Below, piece by piece: positions 1 through 8,193 of a stretch of 64,000 bases of DNA (its first letter is position 1; every line of letters begins with the position of its first letter). Below the pieces are notes generated by a model. That model had not been told where the DNA came from. It saw only the letters and a list, made by a program, of their open reading frames with translations, and searched no databases. A program made the translations under genes and the position numbers. Where the stretch lies: NCBI RefSeq assembly GCF_027563465.1, contig NZ_JAPFQA010000014.1, forward strand, positions 1 through 64,000. Direction: 5' to 3'. The stretch is from Mesorhizobium qingshengii. Lineage in GTDB: Bacteria > Pseudomonadota > Alphaproteobacteria > Rhizobiales > Rhizobiaceae.

Positions 1-564
1 GGCCTTCGCGGCAGGCCTGGCACCGCCGCCGGCAATCGCCGCGTCGACATCGGCCTTCACCACGCGGCCATGCGGGCCGGTGCCTGCTAGGGCCGAGAGG
101 CTCAGCCCTGCCTCTCGCGCCAGACGGCGAGCCAACGGTGTTGCACGGGCACGACCTTCACCCTCCCCCTTGTGGGGAGGGTCGGCCGGCCTTCCGACCG
201 GGGTGGGGGTCGCGGCGGTGGGTTCACCCCCACCCGCGCCTGTGGCGCGACCTCCCCCATCAGAGAGGGAGGTGGGAGCTTCGACCTTCACCGGCGCCGC
301 ATCTTGCTTGGCCCCGTAGGCCTCGCCATCGGCATAAATCCACGCAACCGGCGCGCCGACCGGGATGTCTATCCCCTCCTTGCCGGTGACGTTACGCAGG
401 ACCCCACTTGCCGGCGCATCGATCTCCATCGCCGCCTTGTCGGTCTCGATCTCGAACAGCACATCGCCCTTCTTGACCCTGGCGCCTTCCTCGGCAAACC
501 AGCGCGAGATCTGTCCGGTCGCCATGTCCATGTCGACCTTGGGAAGAATGACTTCGGTCGGCAT
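1..564 (-). CDS. Dihydrolipoamide acyltransferase (E2) of a 2-oxo acid/acetoin-type dehydrogenase, 3' part cut off
   Basis: N-terminal 188 residues of an E2 subunit; the catalytic domain lies beyond the window. Residues 1-75 form a single lipoyl domain with the lipoyl-lysine motif EIETDKAAMEI. Residues from about 139 (ATPLARRLAREAG... GTGPHGRVVKADVD) are a peripheral subunit-binding domain that docks E1/E3. ATG is 3 bases after the E1 beta stop, so the genes form one operon. The linker at about residues 97-135 is a palindromic repeat element translated in frame (proline, glycine, threonine-rich); I read the frame codon by codon and found no stop. The substrate (pyruvate, acetoin or another 2-oxo acid) is not settled; the single lipoyl domain and E1 sequence favour the acetoin type. 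Confidence 0.9.
   Translation of the reverse strand, partial: MPTEVILPKVDMDMATGQISRWFAEEGARVKKGDVLFEIETDKAAMEIDAPASGVLRNVTGKEGIDIPVGAPVAWIYADGEAYGAKQDAAPVKVEAPTSLSDGGGRATGAGGGEPTAATPTPVGRPADPPHKGEGEGRARATPLARRLAREAGLSLSALAGTGPHGRVVKADVDAAIAGGGARPAAKA
161..276. repeat. RIME-like palindromic repeat inside the E2 gene
   Basis: About 115 bases with nested inverted repeats: CCCTCCCC/GGGGAGGG at the left end (161-180), GGGTGGGGGT facing ACCCCCACCC in the middle, CCTCCC/GGGAGG at the right end. This composition is typical of mosaic intergenic palindromic elements that are abundant between rhizobial genes. Here it lies within an open frame and encodes a linker between two E2 domains. Confidence 0.75.
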
Positions 565-567
565 CGC

Positions 568-1566
568 TCAGCGAACCCCTTTCGCGAGGTCGCGCGCGGC
601 GGCAATGATGTCGGGGACCTGCGGCACAACAGCCTTTTCCAGTTCGGGATTGTAGGGGATCGGCGTTTCGGCGCCGCCCAGCCGCACGATCGGCGCGTCG
701 AGGTAATCGAACGCTTCGCTCTCGGCAATCATGGCGCTGACCTCGGCGCCGATGCCCAGCGTCTTGACCGCTTCGTAGACGCACATCAGTCGCGACGTCT
801 TCTTGACGCTGTCGATGACGGTCTGCTTGTCCATCGGCCGGATGGTCCTGAGATCAACGACTTCGATGTCGATGCCTTCGGCCTCGAGAGCCGCAGCGGC
901 TTCGAGCGCCTTGTGCACCATGATCGAGGTGGCGACGATGGTGAGATCCCGGCCCTCGCGACGGATGTCGGCCTTGCCGATCGGCACCGTGTAGTAGCCT
1001 TCCGGCACCGGGCCCTTCATCTTGTAGAGCAGCTTGTGCTCGAAGATCATCACCGGATCGGGATCGGCGACCGCCGCCAGCAGCATGCCCTTGGCATCAT
1101 GGGGCGTCGCCGGCTGGATGACCTTGAGCCCGGGCACATGGCCGAGCCATGCCTCGAGGCTCTGGCTGTGCTGGGCCGCCGCACCGGTGCCGGAGCCGGC
1201 GGGAAACCGCATCACCAGGGGAACCGAAACCTCGCCGCCCAGCATGAAGCGCATCTTCGCCGCCTGGTTGACGATCTGCTCCATGGCGAGCGTGGCGAAA
1301 TCGGAGAACTGGAACTCGAAGATCGGCCGCATGCCGGTGACGGCGGCACCCACCGCGACGCCGGCGCCGCCCAATTCCGAAATCGGCGTGTCGATCACCC
1401 GCTCGGTGCCGTAACGCTCGACCAGGTCGCCGGTTACCTGGAAGGCGCCGCCATAGACGCCGATATCCTCGCCCATAAGGAAGACGCGTTCATCCATGTC
1501 CATGGCGATCGCCATGGCCTCCTGGATCGCCTGGGCGTAGCTCAGTTCACGCACCATCGCGTCCAT
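568..1566 (-). CDS. Dehydrogenase E1 component, beta subunit (TPP-dependent)
   Basis: 332 residues, normal length for pyruvate/acetoin dehydrogenase E1 beta. The transketolase-like pyrimidine-binding domain occupies the first half (YAQAIQEAMAIAMDMDERVFLMGEDIG, then the FEFQFSDF region) and the transketolase C-terminal domain the second half. With E1 alpha it forms the heterotetramer that decarboxylates the 2-oxo acid on thiamine diphosphate and passes the acyl group to the E2 lipoyl arm. ATG at 1566 overlaps the alpha stop (TGATG), implying translational coupling; an in-frame TTG one codon upstream is less likely. Closest in style to AcoB/PdhB, but it cannot be assigned further by eye. Confidence 0.92.
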   Translation of the reverse strand: MDAMVRELSYAQAIQEAMAIAMDMDERVFLMGEDIGVYGGAFQVTGDLVERYGTERVIDTPISELGGAGVAVGAAVTGMRPIFEFQFSDFATLAMEQIVNQAAKMRFMLGGEVSVPLVMRFPAGSGTGAAAQHSQSLEAWLGHVPGLKVIQPATPHDAKGMLLAAVADPDPVMIFEHKLLYKMKGPVPEGYYTVPIGKADIRREGRDLTIVATSIMVHKALEAAAALEAEGIDIEVVDLRTIRPMDKQTVIDSVKKTSRLMCVYEAVKTLGIGAEVSAMIAESEAFDYLDAPIVRLGGAETPIPYNPELEKAVVPQVPDIIAAARDLAKGVR

Positions 1567-2594
1567 CAAGCCTGCTCCGTGTAAACATAATTCTGAATGG
1601 TGCGGATATCCGGAGACGGGCTCGCCTTGGCGAACTCGATGCCGTCGGCGATCTCTTGCGCCACCGCGCTGCGGATGGCCTCGATGCCCTTGTCATCGAT
1701 GAAGCCGAATTCGCGCAGCTCGCTTTCGAACAGGGTGATCGGATCGCGGTTCGACATCCAGTCCTCGATCTCCTCCTTGGTGCGATAGCGATTGCGGTCG
1801 CTCTTGGAATGGCCGCGATGGCGATAGGTCTTGGATTCGATCAGCGTCGGCCCCTCGCCCGCGCGGGCTCGGGCGACAGCCTGGTGCGATGCCTGGGCGA
1901 CTTCGGAGAAGATGTTGCCGTTGACGATGACGCCGGGCATCGAATAGGCGGCGGCGCGGTCAGCTATGTTCTTGACGGCGGTCGAGCGGGCCGTCGATGT
2001 CGACATGCCGTAGCCGTTGTTCTCGCAGACGAAGATCACCGGCAGCTTCCAGATGGCGGCCATGTTCAGCGCCTCATGGAAGGCGCCTTCATTGTTGGCG
2101 CCGTCGCCGAAGAAGGAGACCACGACCTTGCCGGTCTTCATCATCTTGGAGGACAGCCCCGCGCCAACGGCGATCGGGATGCCGCCGGCAACGATGCCAT
2201 TGGCGCCGAGATTGCCCTTGGCGACATCGGCGATGTGCATCGATCCGCCGCGACCCTTGCAGTAGCCGGTGGTCTTGCCGAAGAACTCGGCGAACATGCG
2301 CTTGACCTCGGCGCCCTTGGCGATGCAGTGGCCATGGCCGCGATGCGTCGAGGTGATCTGGTCATCCTCGGCAAGCGGCATGCAGATGCCCATCGCGCTG
2401 GCTTCCTGGCCGATCGACAGATGCATGGTGCCGTGGATCAGGCCGCGCGTGTAGCACTCCTCCGCGCCCTCTTCGAAGCGGCGGATGAGGTACATCTTGT
2501 GCAGCACCTGCTTGAGCTGCTCGGCGCTGTACTGGCGATAGACGAAGGGCAGGTTGGCGCGGCTGTCCGCGACGGCTTTGCTGGCTCCGGCCAT
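1566..2594 (-). CDS. Dehydrogenase E1 component, alpha subunit (acetoin/pyruvate type)
   Basis: 342 residues. The thiamine-diphosphate motif is GDGANNEGAFHEALNMA; THRGHGHCIAKGA and KGRGGSMHIAD are characteristic of AcoA-type E1 alpha chains, and the phosphorylation-loop region is YRHRGHSKSDRNRYR. The reading frame extends upstream into the previous gene, but the ATG giving MAGASKAVADS, 2 bases after the preceding stop, is the sensible start. It sits between the SAF-domain oxidoreductase and E1 beta in one minus-strand operon. An E3 dihydrolipoamide dehydrogenase may follow E2 outside the window; none is visible here. Confidence 0.92.
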   Translation of the reverse strand: MAGASKAVADSRANLPFVYRQYSAEQLKQVLHKMYLIRRFEEGAEECYTRGLIHGTMHLSIGQEASAMGICMPLAEDDQITSTHRGHGHCIAKGAEVKRMFAEFFGKTTGYCKGRGGSMHIADVAKGNLGANGIVAGGIPIAVGAGLSSKMMKTGKVVVSFFGDGANNEGAFHEALNMAAIWKLPVIFVCENNGYGMSTSTARSTAVKNIADRAAAYSMPGVIVNGNIFSEVAQASHQAVARARAGEGPTLIESKTYRHRGHSKSDRNRYRTKEEIEDWMSNRDPITLFESELREFGFIDDKGIEAIRSAVAQEIADGIEFAKASPSPDIRTIQNYVYTEQA

Positions 2595-2596
2595 GA

Positions 2597-3925
2597 TCAC
2601 GCTCCCACGGTGCCGTAGACGAGTTTGTCCTGGCGGGCGCGCAGTTCGGCGATCTTGGAGCCCGCCGCGGGGGCGGCGTTCGCATAGGTGATGAGCTCGC
2701 CTTTCTTGATCGGCGCGGTCACCGAGCCGCCTTGCAGCAGGCCGCAGGGAATGGCCTTGGCGGCACGCGCCTCCGGCGCCGTCATGATCCAGGCGCGGTA
2801 GCAATATTCGCCGATCGCGTCGAGCTTCTCGCCGGGCTTCATGTCCTTCTTGGCCACCGCGCAGACTTCGGCCACGGGCTTCGCCAGCGGCACCATGTCC
2901 GCCTTGCCGTAGAGCACGACGCGGGCGCAGGTCAGCGGCACTTCGAGCGAGGTCAGGTGATAGGGACGGTGGAAGGTGAAGTACGGGCCCTTGCCCATCT
3001 TCAGATCTTCCATGCGCTCCGAGATACGCGGATGCGACATGTCGGCGACGACGAACACGCCGGGCGCCACACCCTTGCCGATCGAGTAATCGACGACGCC
3101 GACCCGCGACAGCACGCCGCCATCCTTCCGCGGCACCAGGACCTTGGACAATTCGCCAAGCGTCGCCGCTGGGCCGTGCATGCCGGCCTTGTCGGGAACC
3201 AGCCCGGTGGCGTTGGCGATCGCCGCCATCTCGACCATGGTCTTGGAGCCGTCGACGAATTCGACCAGCATGCGCACATTCATATGCCGCCGCTTCGCTT
3301 CCTCTTCATAGTCGGGCGGCGTGGCATCGATGTTGAGCGGATTGTTCTTCCCCTTGCCGGCGGCGACGATCGGATGGCCCATCGCCGAGACGAACTCGAT
3401 CAGTTCCATGCAGGAGGACGGCTCGTCGCCCGCACCCAGCGAATAGGTGACGCCAAGCCGGTCGGCCTCGCTCTTCAGATAGGCGCCGATGGTGACGTCG
3501 GCCTCGACATTCATCATCACCAGATGCTTGCCATGCTCCATGGCGCGCAAGCCGATCTCGGCGCCGACGGCGGGAACGCCGGTCGCGTCGATGACGACGT
3601 CGATCAGATCATTGTTGATGACCAGATTGGCGTCGTTGGTGACCGCAACCTTGCCGGCCTCCATCGCCGCCGTCATCGCCGAAGCGTTCGACACCTCGCG
3701 CGCATGACCCGTTTCCTGGAAGGCGATATCCACCGCCCTGCTGGCGGCGGGCAGGTTCAGCTCGGAAATGGCGCCGATCTCGATGCCGGACATATGGGCG
3801 ACGCGGGTGACGATATCGGTCCCCATCTCGCCGGAGCCGATCAGGCCGATGCGGATGGGCTTGCCCGACTTGGCGCGATCATCGAGATCACGGGCAAGGC
3901 CCGTCAACGAAACATTGGAAGCCAT
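2597..3925 (-). CDS. SAF-domain NAD(P)-binding oxidoreductase (homoserine dehydrogenase-like)
   Basis: 442 residues. The N-terminal Rossmann fold has GLIGSGEMG at residues 28-36, followed by a homoserine-dehydrogenase-like NAD-binding region (VIDATGVPAVGAEIG). The C-terminal 80 residues (KKDMKPGEKLDAIGEY... KKGELITYA) resemble an SAF domain as in sialic-acid synthases and sugar-acid dehydratases. Proteins of this build are often annotated only as oxidoreductase or FlgA-like; the reaction is not known to me. GGAGGA lies 9 bases before the chosen ATG, favouring it over the ATG at 3943. First gene of the operon with E1 alpha, E1 beta and E2, so it probably prepares the 2-oxo or diketone substrate that the dehydrogenase then cleaves. 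That role is inference. Confidence 0.8.
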   Translation of the reverse strand: MASNVSLTGLARDLDDRAKSGKPIRIGLIGSGEMGTDIVTRVAHMSGIEIGAISELNLPAASRAVDIAFQETGHAREVSNASAMTAAMEAGKVAVTNDANLVINNDLIDVVIDATGVPAVGAEIGLRAMEHGKHLVMMNVEADVTIGAYLKSEADRLGVTYSLGAGDEPSSCMELIEFVSAMGHPIVAAGKGKNNPLNIDATPPDYEEEAKRRHMNVRMLVEFVDGSKTMVEMAAIANATGLVPDKAGMHGPAATLGELSKVLVPRKDGGVLSRVGVVDYSIGKGVAPGVFVVADMSHPRISERMEDLKMGKGPYFTFHRPYHLTSLEVPLTCARVVLYGKADMVPLAKPVAEVCAVAKKDMKPGEKLDAIGEYCYRAWIMTAPEARAAKAIPCGLLQGGSVTAPIKKGELITYANAAPAAGSKIAELRARQDKLVYGTVGA

Positions 3926-3953
3926 ACCGCTTATTCCTCCCACATTGCAGGCT

Positions 3954-3979
3954 GTTCAATTGCTTGACGGGTATTGAAC
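3954..3979. promoter_or_regulatory. Inverted repeat upstream of the dehydrogenase operon
   Basis: GTTCAAT and ATTGAAC face each other across 12 bases, 29 bases before the first start codon of the minus-strand operon. A TTGACA-like -35 hexamer for the minus strand lies at 3991-3996. A second, wider dyad (CTTGAC at 3963, GTCAAG at 3992) overlaps it. It looks like a repressor or activator site; no regulator gene is adjacent. The rest of the gap up to 4189 shows no gene. Confidence 0.45.
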
Positions 3980-4189
3980 ATATGTATTTCTGTCAAGACT
4001 AATGTCCAATTTGCATGCGTTTAGGGCACTTTCCGGCAGCCCGGTCCGGGGGCGAAAAAGTGGCTGGGAGAGTCCGATCTCGCGCAGCCCAACGGTTCGC
4101 TGGGAAAGCGCGCGGCCCAGACATGAAGTCAGGCGTGTTTGAATGCCGCCATTCCTGGCAAGGGCAGCCGGAGCTTGTTCGCCAGACTG

Positions 4190-4960
4190 TCAGTGCGTAG
4201 GGGCGGCGGCGATTGGGAAATCGTGGAAATGCACGACCACGCCATCCGCGTCGATGAAGATCACGGCATAGGCGGGCGGCTCGTGACCCAGGCTCCAGCT
4301 CCCCGAGAAATCGAGCGCGGTCTGGTGGTTGGTGCTGCGCAGCGTGCTGACGGCTATGCCGCGCCAGCTGCCGGCAATCAACCGATGGACATGTCCTGCG
4401 AAGATATGACGGACATTGCCGTGGCGCAGCAGAATCGCGTGCAAGGCATCGGCATCGGCGAGCCTGACACGATCGAGTTCGGGGATGTGAATCCTGAACG
4501 GCGGATGGTGCATGAAGAGGAAGGCCGGCCGATTGCCCGCCTCTTGCAGTCGCTCATCGAGCCATTCCAGGCGCGCCGCGCAAAGCCTGCCCTCGACATG
4601 TCCGCTGTCCAGCGTGTCGAGCAGGATCAGGCGGCCCTCGCGACAATCGACGACGCTCTGGACGAACCCGTTCCCGGTAGCGGCTCCCGGGAACATCTCG
4701 AGAAACAGCGCCCGGTCGTCATGGTTGCCGAGCATCAGCCGGCAAGGCGGAACGAACCTTGCCAGCTTTTCCCTAAGTGCCGCATAGGCGGCGCGCTCGC
4801 CGTCATTGGTCAGGTCACCGGAAATCACCACCAGTTCGGCGTCAGCATGGTTCTTGCCGATATCGGCAAGGCAGGCTTCCAACCGTGCCAACGGATCAGA
4901 ACCGTGCAGAAGGCCGCCAGGGGCCATCAGATGCGGATCGGATATCTGGATGACTTTCAT
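4190..4960 (-). CDS. Metallophosphoesterase (cyclic-nucleotide or glycerophosphodiester phosphodiesterase family)
   Basis: 256 residues with the complete calcineurin-like metal-binding set: D8-x-H10 (SDPHL), G48-D49 (SGDLTND), G78-N-H-D81 (GNHDD), H151/H152 (MHHPP) and G189-H-V-H192. This is the class III CpdA/GpdQ arrangement with two metal ions. No signal peptide, so cytoplasmic. The substrate cannot be told from sequence: cAMP phosphodiesterase (CpdA-like) and glycerophosphodiester phosphodiesterase are both plausible. It stands alone between two minus-strand operons; 73 bases separate it from the bdhA stop upstream. Confidence 0.85.
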   Translation of the reverse strand: MKVIQISDPHLMAPGGLLHGSDPLARLEACLADIGKNHADAELVVISGDLTNDGERAAYAALREKLARFVPPCRLMLGNHDDRALFLEMFPGAATGNGFVQSVVDCREGRLILLDTLDSGHVEGRLCAARLEWLDERLQEAGNRPAFLFMHHPPFRIHIPELDRVRLADADALHAILLRHGNVRHIFAGHVHRLIAGSWRGIAVSTLRSTNHQTALDFSGSWSLGHEPPAYAVIFIDADGVVVHFHDFPIAAAPTH

Positions 4961-5033
4961 GGACCGGACCGGAGTGCTCTGCTGCTGGCGCCTGCGGCAC
5001 CTGCCAGCGGATCGAACGCCTGGGAACTACCCT

Positions 5034-5822
5034 CTACTGTGCGGTCCAGCCGCCATCCATCGGCAAGGTCGTGCCGGTGATCTGCCTGGCCGCATCCGAA
5101 CACAGGAACAGCGCCAGCGCCGCAAGCTCGTCGACGGTGACGAACTCCTTCGTCGGCTGGGCCGCCAGCAGCACGTCATGCTTGACCTGTTCTTCGGTCA
5201 TGCCGCGCGCCTTCATCGTGTCGGGAATCTGTTTTTCGACCAGCGGCGTCCAGACGTAGCCCGGCGCGATCGCATTGACGGTGACGCCGTCAAGCGCTGC
5301 CTCGAGAGCCACCGTCTTGGTCAGGCCCGAAATGCCGTGCTTGGCCGACACATAGGCGGATTTGAACGGCGAGGCGACCAGCGCATGGGCCGAGGCGGTG
5401 TTGATGATGCGGCCCCATTTGCGCGCCTTCATGCCGGGCAGCGCCGCCTTGATGGCGTAGAACGTCGCCAGCAAGTTGATGCGGATGATGGCCTCCCACT
5501 TGTCGTCGGGAAACTCCTCGATCGGCGCGACATGCTGGATGCCGGCATTGTTGACCAGGATGTCGAGACTGCCGAACGCGGCCTCGGCCTCGTGCACCAT
5601 GACGCTCACCGCCGCGCCGTCCATCATATTGGCATCGGAGTAGCGGCATTTGACGCCGAAGTCCTTCTCGATGCCGGCCCGCTCCTGCTCTATTGCGGCC
5701 GCATCTCCAAGACCGTTGATCGTGACGTTGGCGCCTTCGGCGGCAAAGGCGCGGGCGATCGCCAGGCCGATGCCGCTGGTCGAGCCGGTGACGAGTGCGT
5801 TCTTTGAAGACAGGAAAGCCAT
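5034..5822 (-). CDS. bdhA: D-3-hydroxybutyrate dehydrogenase (short-chain dehydrogenase)
   Basis: 262 residues, classical SDR length. TGSTSGIG at 12-19 binds NAD, NNAG at 91-94, and the catalytic set is S144 (NTASAHALVASPFKSAY), Y157 and K161. The ASAH...SPFKSAYVSAKHG stretch is characteristic of bacterial 3-hydroxybutyrate dehydrogenases, which oxidise D-3-hydroxybutyrate from poly-hydroxybutyrate breakdown to acetoacetate. The frame runs upstream to 5966, but the ATG preceded by a purine-rich GAGGAGGG-like segment gives the conserved N-terminus MAFLSSKNALVTG. Divergent from the acetoacetate decarboxylase gene. Confidence 0.88.
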   Translation of the reverse strand: MAFLSSKNALVTGSTSGIGLAIARAFAAEGANVTINGLGDAAAIEQERAGIEKDFGVKCRYSDANMMDGAAVSVMVHEAEAAFGSLDILVNNAGIQHVAPIEEFPDDKWEAIIRINLLATFYAIKAALPGMKARKWGRIINTASAHALVASPFKSAYVSAKHGISGLTKTVALEAALDGVTVNAIAPGYVWTPLVEKQIPDTMKARGMTEEQVKHDVLLAAQPTKEFVTVDELAALALFLCSDAARQITGTTLPMDGGWTAQ

Positions 5823-6043
5823 GGTGATCTCGCGAGAGGAGGGAGGGACGAACGAGGCGGCTTTGTGCGCCGCAGCATGACACTGCCACAGCCATATGTC
5901 GGTCCGATTACAGGGTTGCGACGGCGTCAACAGGCCCGTGGGAGGGGATGGTCGGAAGGCTGACACGGCACTGTCATGGTGCCGTGCAACATAAATCGAA
6001 GCGCATTCGCGCAGTCATTCCTGAACCGGATGGGGCTACCGCC

Positions 6044-6790
6044 TTGCAGATCGCCGATGTCGTGAAGCGCGCCCATGCGATGCCGCTGACCAATCCGTCC
6101 TTCCCGCCCGGGCCGTATCGTTTCTTCAACCGCGAATACGTCATCATCACCTATCGCACGACGCGCGAGGCGCTCGAGGCGGTCGTGCCGGAGCCGCTGG
6201 AGATCGACGAGCCGCTGGTCAAGTACGAGTTCATCCGCATGCCCGACTCGACCGGCTTCGGCGACTATACCGAAACCGGCCAGGTCATCCCCGTGCGCTA
6301 CAACGGCCAGCATGGCGCCTACGTCCATTCCATGTATCTCGACGATGATGCGCCGATCGCCGGCGGCCGCGAACTGTGGGGCTTTCCGAAGAAACTGGCC
6401 AACCCCAAGATCGTCCACGAAGGCGAAGTGATCGTCGGCACGCTGCACTATGGCAGCGTCCTGTGCGCCACCGGCACGATGGGCTACAAGCACAAGGTCG
6501 CTGATCATGATCAGGTCCTCGCCGCGCTCGCCGCGCCCAATTTCCTGATCAAGATCATCCCGCATGTCGACGGCACGCCGCGCATCTGCGAACTGGTGCG
6601 CTATCACCTTACCGACGTCACGCTGAAGGAAGCCTGGACCGCTCCCGCGGCACTTGATCTGCGGCCTCACGTCATGGCCGACGTGGCGCGGCTGCCGGTG
6701 CTCGACATTGTGTCGGCCGTCCACTTCACCGCCGATCTGACACTTGGCCTGGGCGAGGTGGTTCACGACTATCTCGCCGACCGCGCCTGA
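6044..6790 (+). CDS. adc: Acetoacetate decarboxylase
   Basis: About 248 residues. ELWGFPKKLANP contains the Schiff-base lysine pair of the acetoacetate decarboxylase family (K116/K117 from the chosen start, matching the family position near 115). It converts acetoacetate to acetone and CO2, or serves as an acetoacetate-handling relative. Start: homologues begin a few residues before AMPLTNPSFPPGPYRF; a TTG at 6044 gives MQIADVVKRAHAMPL and is preferred, though an ATG at 6080 (MPLTNP) and a longer frame from 5948 exist. Downstream lies a patatin gene, upstream and divergent bdhA, so all three act around acetoacetate and hydroxybutyrate. Confidence 0.87.
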   Translation: MQIADVVKRAHAMPLTNPSFPPGPYRFFNREYVIITYRTTREALEAVVPEPLEIDEPLVKYEFIRMPDSTGFGDYTETGQVIPVRYNGQHGAYVHSMYLDDDAPIAGGRELWGFPKKLANPKIVHEGEVIVGTLHYGSVLCATGTMGYKHKVADHDQVLAALAAPNFLIKIIPHVDGTPRICELVRYHLTDVTLKEAWTAPAALDLRPHVMADVARLPVLDIVSAVHFTADLTLGLGEVVHDYLADRA

Positions 6791-6826
6791 CCACTCAGAG
6801 CCCAAACAAAAGTCGGAGACCAAGCC

Positions 6827-7987
6827 GTGCTCGAACGCAACCGCAAGAAGGCTGCTGCCGCCACCATCGAGGAAATCTCGGCGCAGTATGACCGCATAGC
6901 GCTGGTGTTCCAGGGCGGCGGCGCGCTCGGCGCCTATCAGGCTGGGGTCTATCAGGCGCTGGCCGACGCCGGCTGCGAGCCGACATGGCTGTCCGGCGTC
7001 TCGATCGGCGCCATCAACGCGGCGATCATTGCCGGCAATGAATCGAGCCGCCGGCTGCAGCGTCTCGAGCAATTCTGGCAGACGATCTCGGGCCGCAAGA
7101 TCTGGACCTATACGCCCGAGGGCGACATCTATCGCGACATCCGCAACCGCACCAGTTCATGGATGACGATGACCATGGGCCAGCCCGGCTTCTTCAAGCC
7201 GCGTAACCCCAACCCCTGGTTCGAGCAGCCCGGCGCCGAGGGCGCAACCAGCTTCTACGACACGGCCGAACTGAAGCAGACGCTGGAGAGCCTGATCGAT
7301 TTCGATATCCTCAACGACGGCAAGAAGCGGCTGAGCGTCGGCGCGGTCAATGTCAGGACCGGCAACTTCGTCTATTTCGACACCGAGAAGGTTCGCATAG
7401 AGCCGGAACACATCATGGCCAGCGGTGCGCTGCCACCGGCCTTCCCGTCGATCCGCATCGAGGGCGAATACTACTGGGATGGCGGCATCGTCTCCAACAC
7501 GCCGCTGCAATATCTTCTCGACCAGGAAGAGGACTGCTCGTCGCTGGTGTTCCAGGTCGACCTGTTCAGTGCGCGCGGCACCTTGCCGCGCGGCATGGCC
7601 GATGTGCTGTCGCGGCACAAGGACATCATGTATTCGAGCCGCACCCGCCAGAACACCGACAATTTCCAGCGCATCCATGCGTTGAAGATGAAGCTGCTCG
7701 ATGCGTTGAAGCGCGTCCCTGCCGAACTGCTGAAGGATGGCGAGAAAGAGCTGATCGAGGACTATTCGAATGCCGGCGTGGTCAACATCGTGCACCTGAT
7801 CTACCAGCATAAGGGCTACGAAGGACACGCCAAGGACTACGAATTCTCCGGCACCTCGATGCGCGAGCACTGGGAGATGGGCCTTGAGGATACGCAGCGC
7901 ACCTTGCGCCATCGCCAGTGGCTGACCCTGCCGACCAATGTCGAGGGCGTCGCCATTCACGATCTGCACCGCGAAGATCCGACCTGA
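6827..7987 (+). CDS. Patatin-like phospholipase with C-terminal DUF3734-type region
   Basis: 386 residues, GTG start. The oxyanion hole is FQGGGALGAYQAG (residues 28-40), the nucleophile elbow GVSIG with S59, and the catalytic aspartate D218 in DGG (YYWDGGIVSN), so the Ser-Asp dyad is intact. The C-terminal third (SRHKDIMYSSRTRQNTDNF, VHLIYQHKGYEGHAKDYEFS) is an extension typical of the alphaproteobacterial subgroup found beside bdhA. It lies 36 bases after adc and is probably co-transcribed. Likely an acyl hydrolase acting on lipid or on hydroxybutyrate oligomers; the substrate is inferred from context only. Confidence 0.88.
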   Translation: MLERNRKKAAAATIEEISAQYDRIALVFQGGGALGAYQAGVYQALADAGCEPTWLSGVSIGAINAAIIAGNESSRRLQRLEQFWQTISGRKIWTYTPEGDIYRDIRNRTSSWMTMTMGQPGFFKPRNPNPWFEQPGAEGATSFYDTAELKQTLESLIDFDILNDGKKRLSVGAVNVRTGNFVYFDTEKVRIEPEHIMASGALPPAFPSIRIEGEYYWDGGIVSNTPLQYLLDQEEDCSSLVFQVDLFSARGTLPRGMADVLSRHKDIMYSSRTRQNTDNFQRIHALKMKLLDALKRVPAELLKDGEKELIEDYSNAGVVNIVHLIYQHKGYEGHAKDYEFSGTSMREHWEMGLEDTQRTLRHRQWLTLPTNVEGVAIHDLHREDPT

Positions 7988-8053
7988 GATCCTCGCCGAC
8001 GCCTTCGCCGGACGAAGGGTATCGGCAAATCCGCCGGCTCGCACCAACCAATA

Positions 8054-8083
8054 CCTCCAGGCGCTTGGAACCGCGCCTGGAGG
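8054..8083 (+). terminator. Stem-loop after the adc-patatin operon
   Basis: Perfect 11-base arms CCTCCAGGCGC/GCGCCTGGAGG around an 8-base loop, 66 bases after the patatin stop. No T-tract follows, so it may stabilise the mRNA end or act in Rho-dependent termination. Confidence 0.45.
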
Positions 8084-8139
8084 CGTTGGCTTGAATGGCA
8101 TTCGGCGACCACGATCCCGAGCAAGCCCAAGCAGTCTCA

Positions 8140-8169
8140 AACGAAAACGGCGCCGAAACCGGCGCCGTT
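8140..8169 (-). terminator. Rho-independent terminator of the phosphate transporter gene
   Basis: 10-base arms AACGGCGCCG/CGGCGCCGTT with a 4-base loop. On the minus strand the stem is followed by TTTTCGTTTG, as expected for a terminator about 25 bases downstream of the pit stop. Confidence 0.7.
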
Positions 8170-8193
8170 CTCATATCAATTCGTGACTGCCGC

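Noticed and set aside
172..1584. Long open frame on the plus strand opposite the E2/E1 beta genes
   Set aside because: High-GC codon bias leaves the complementary frame open; its translation is rich in His, Arg and Asp with no domain, while the minus strand encodes recognisable dehydrogenase subunits.
3963..3997. CTTGAC/GTCAAG pair as a second operator
   Set aside because: Arms are 23 bases apart and overlap a -35 hexamer; could be chance, so only the tighter GTTCAAT/ATTGAAC dyad was listed.
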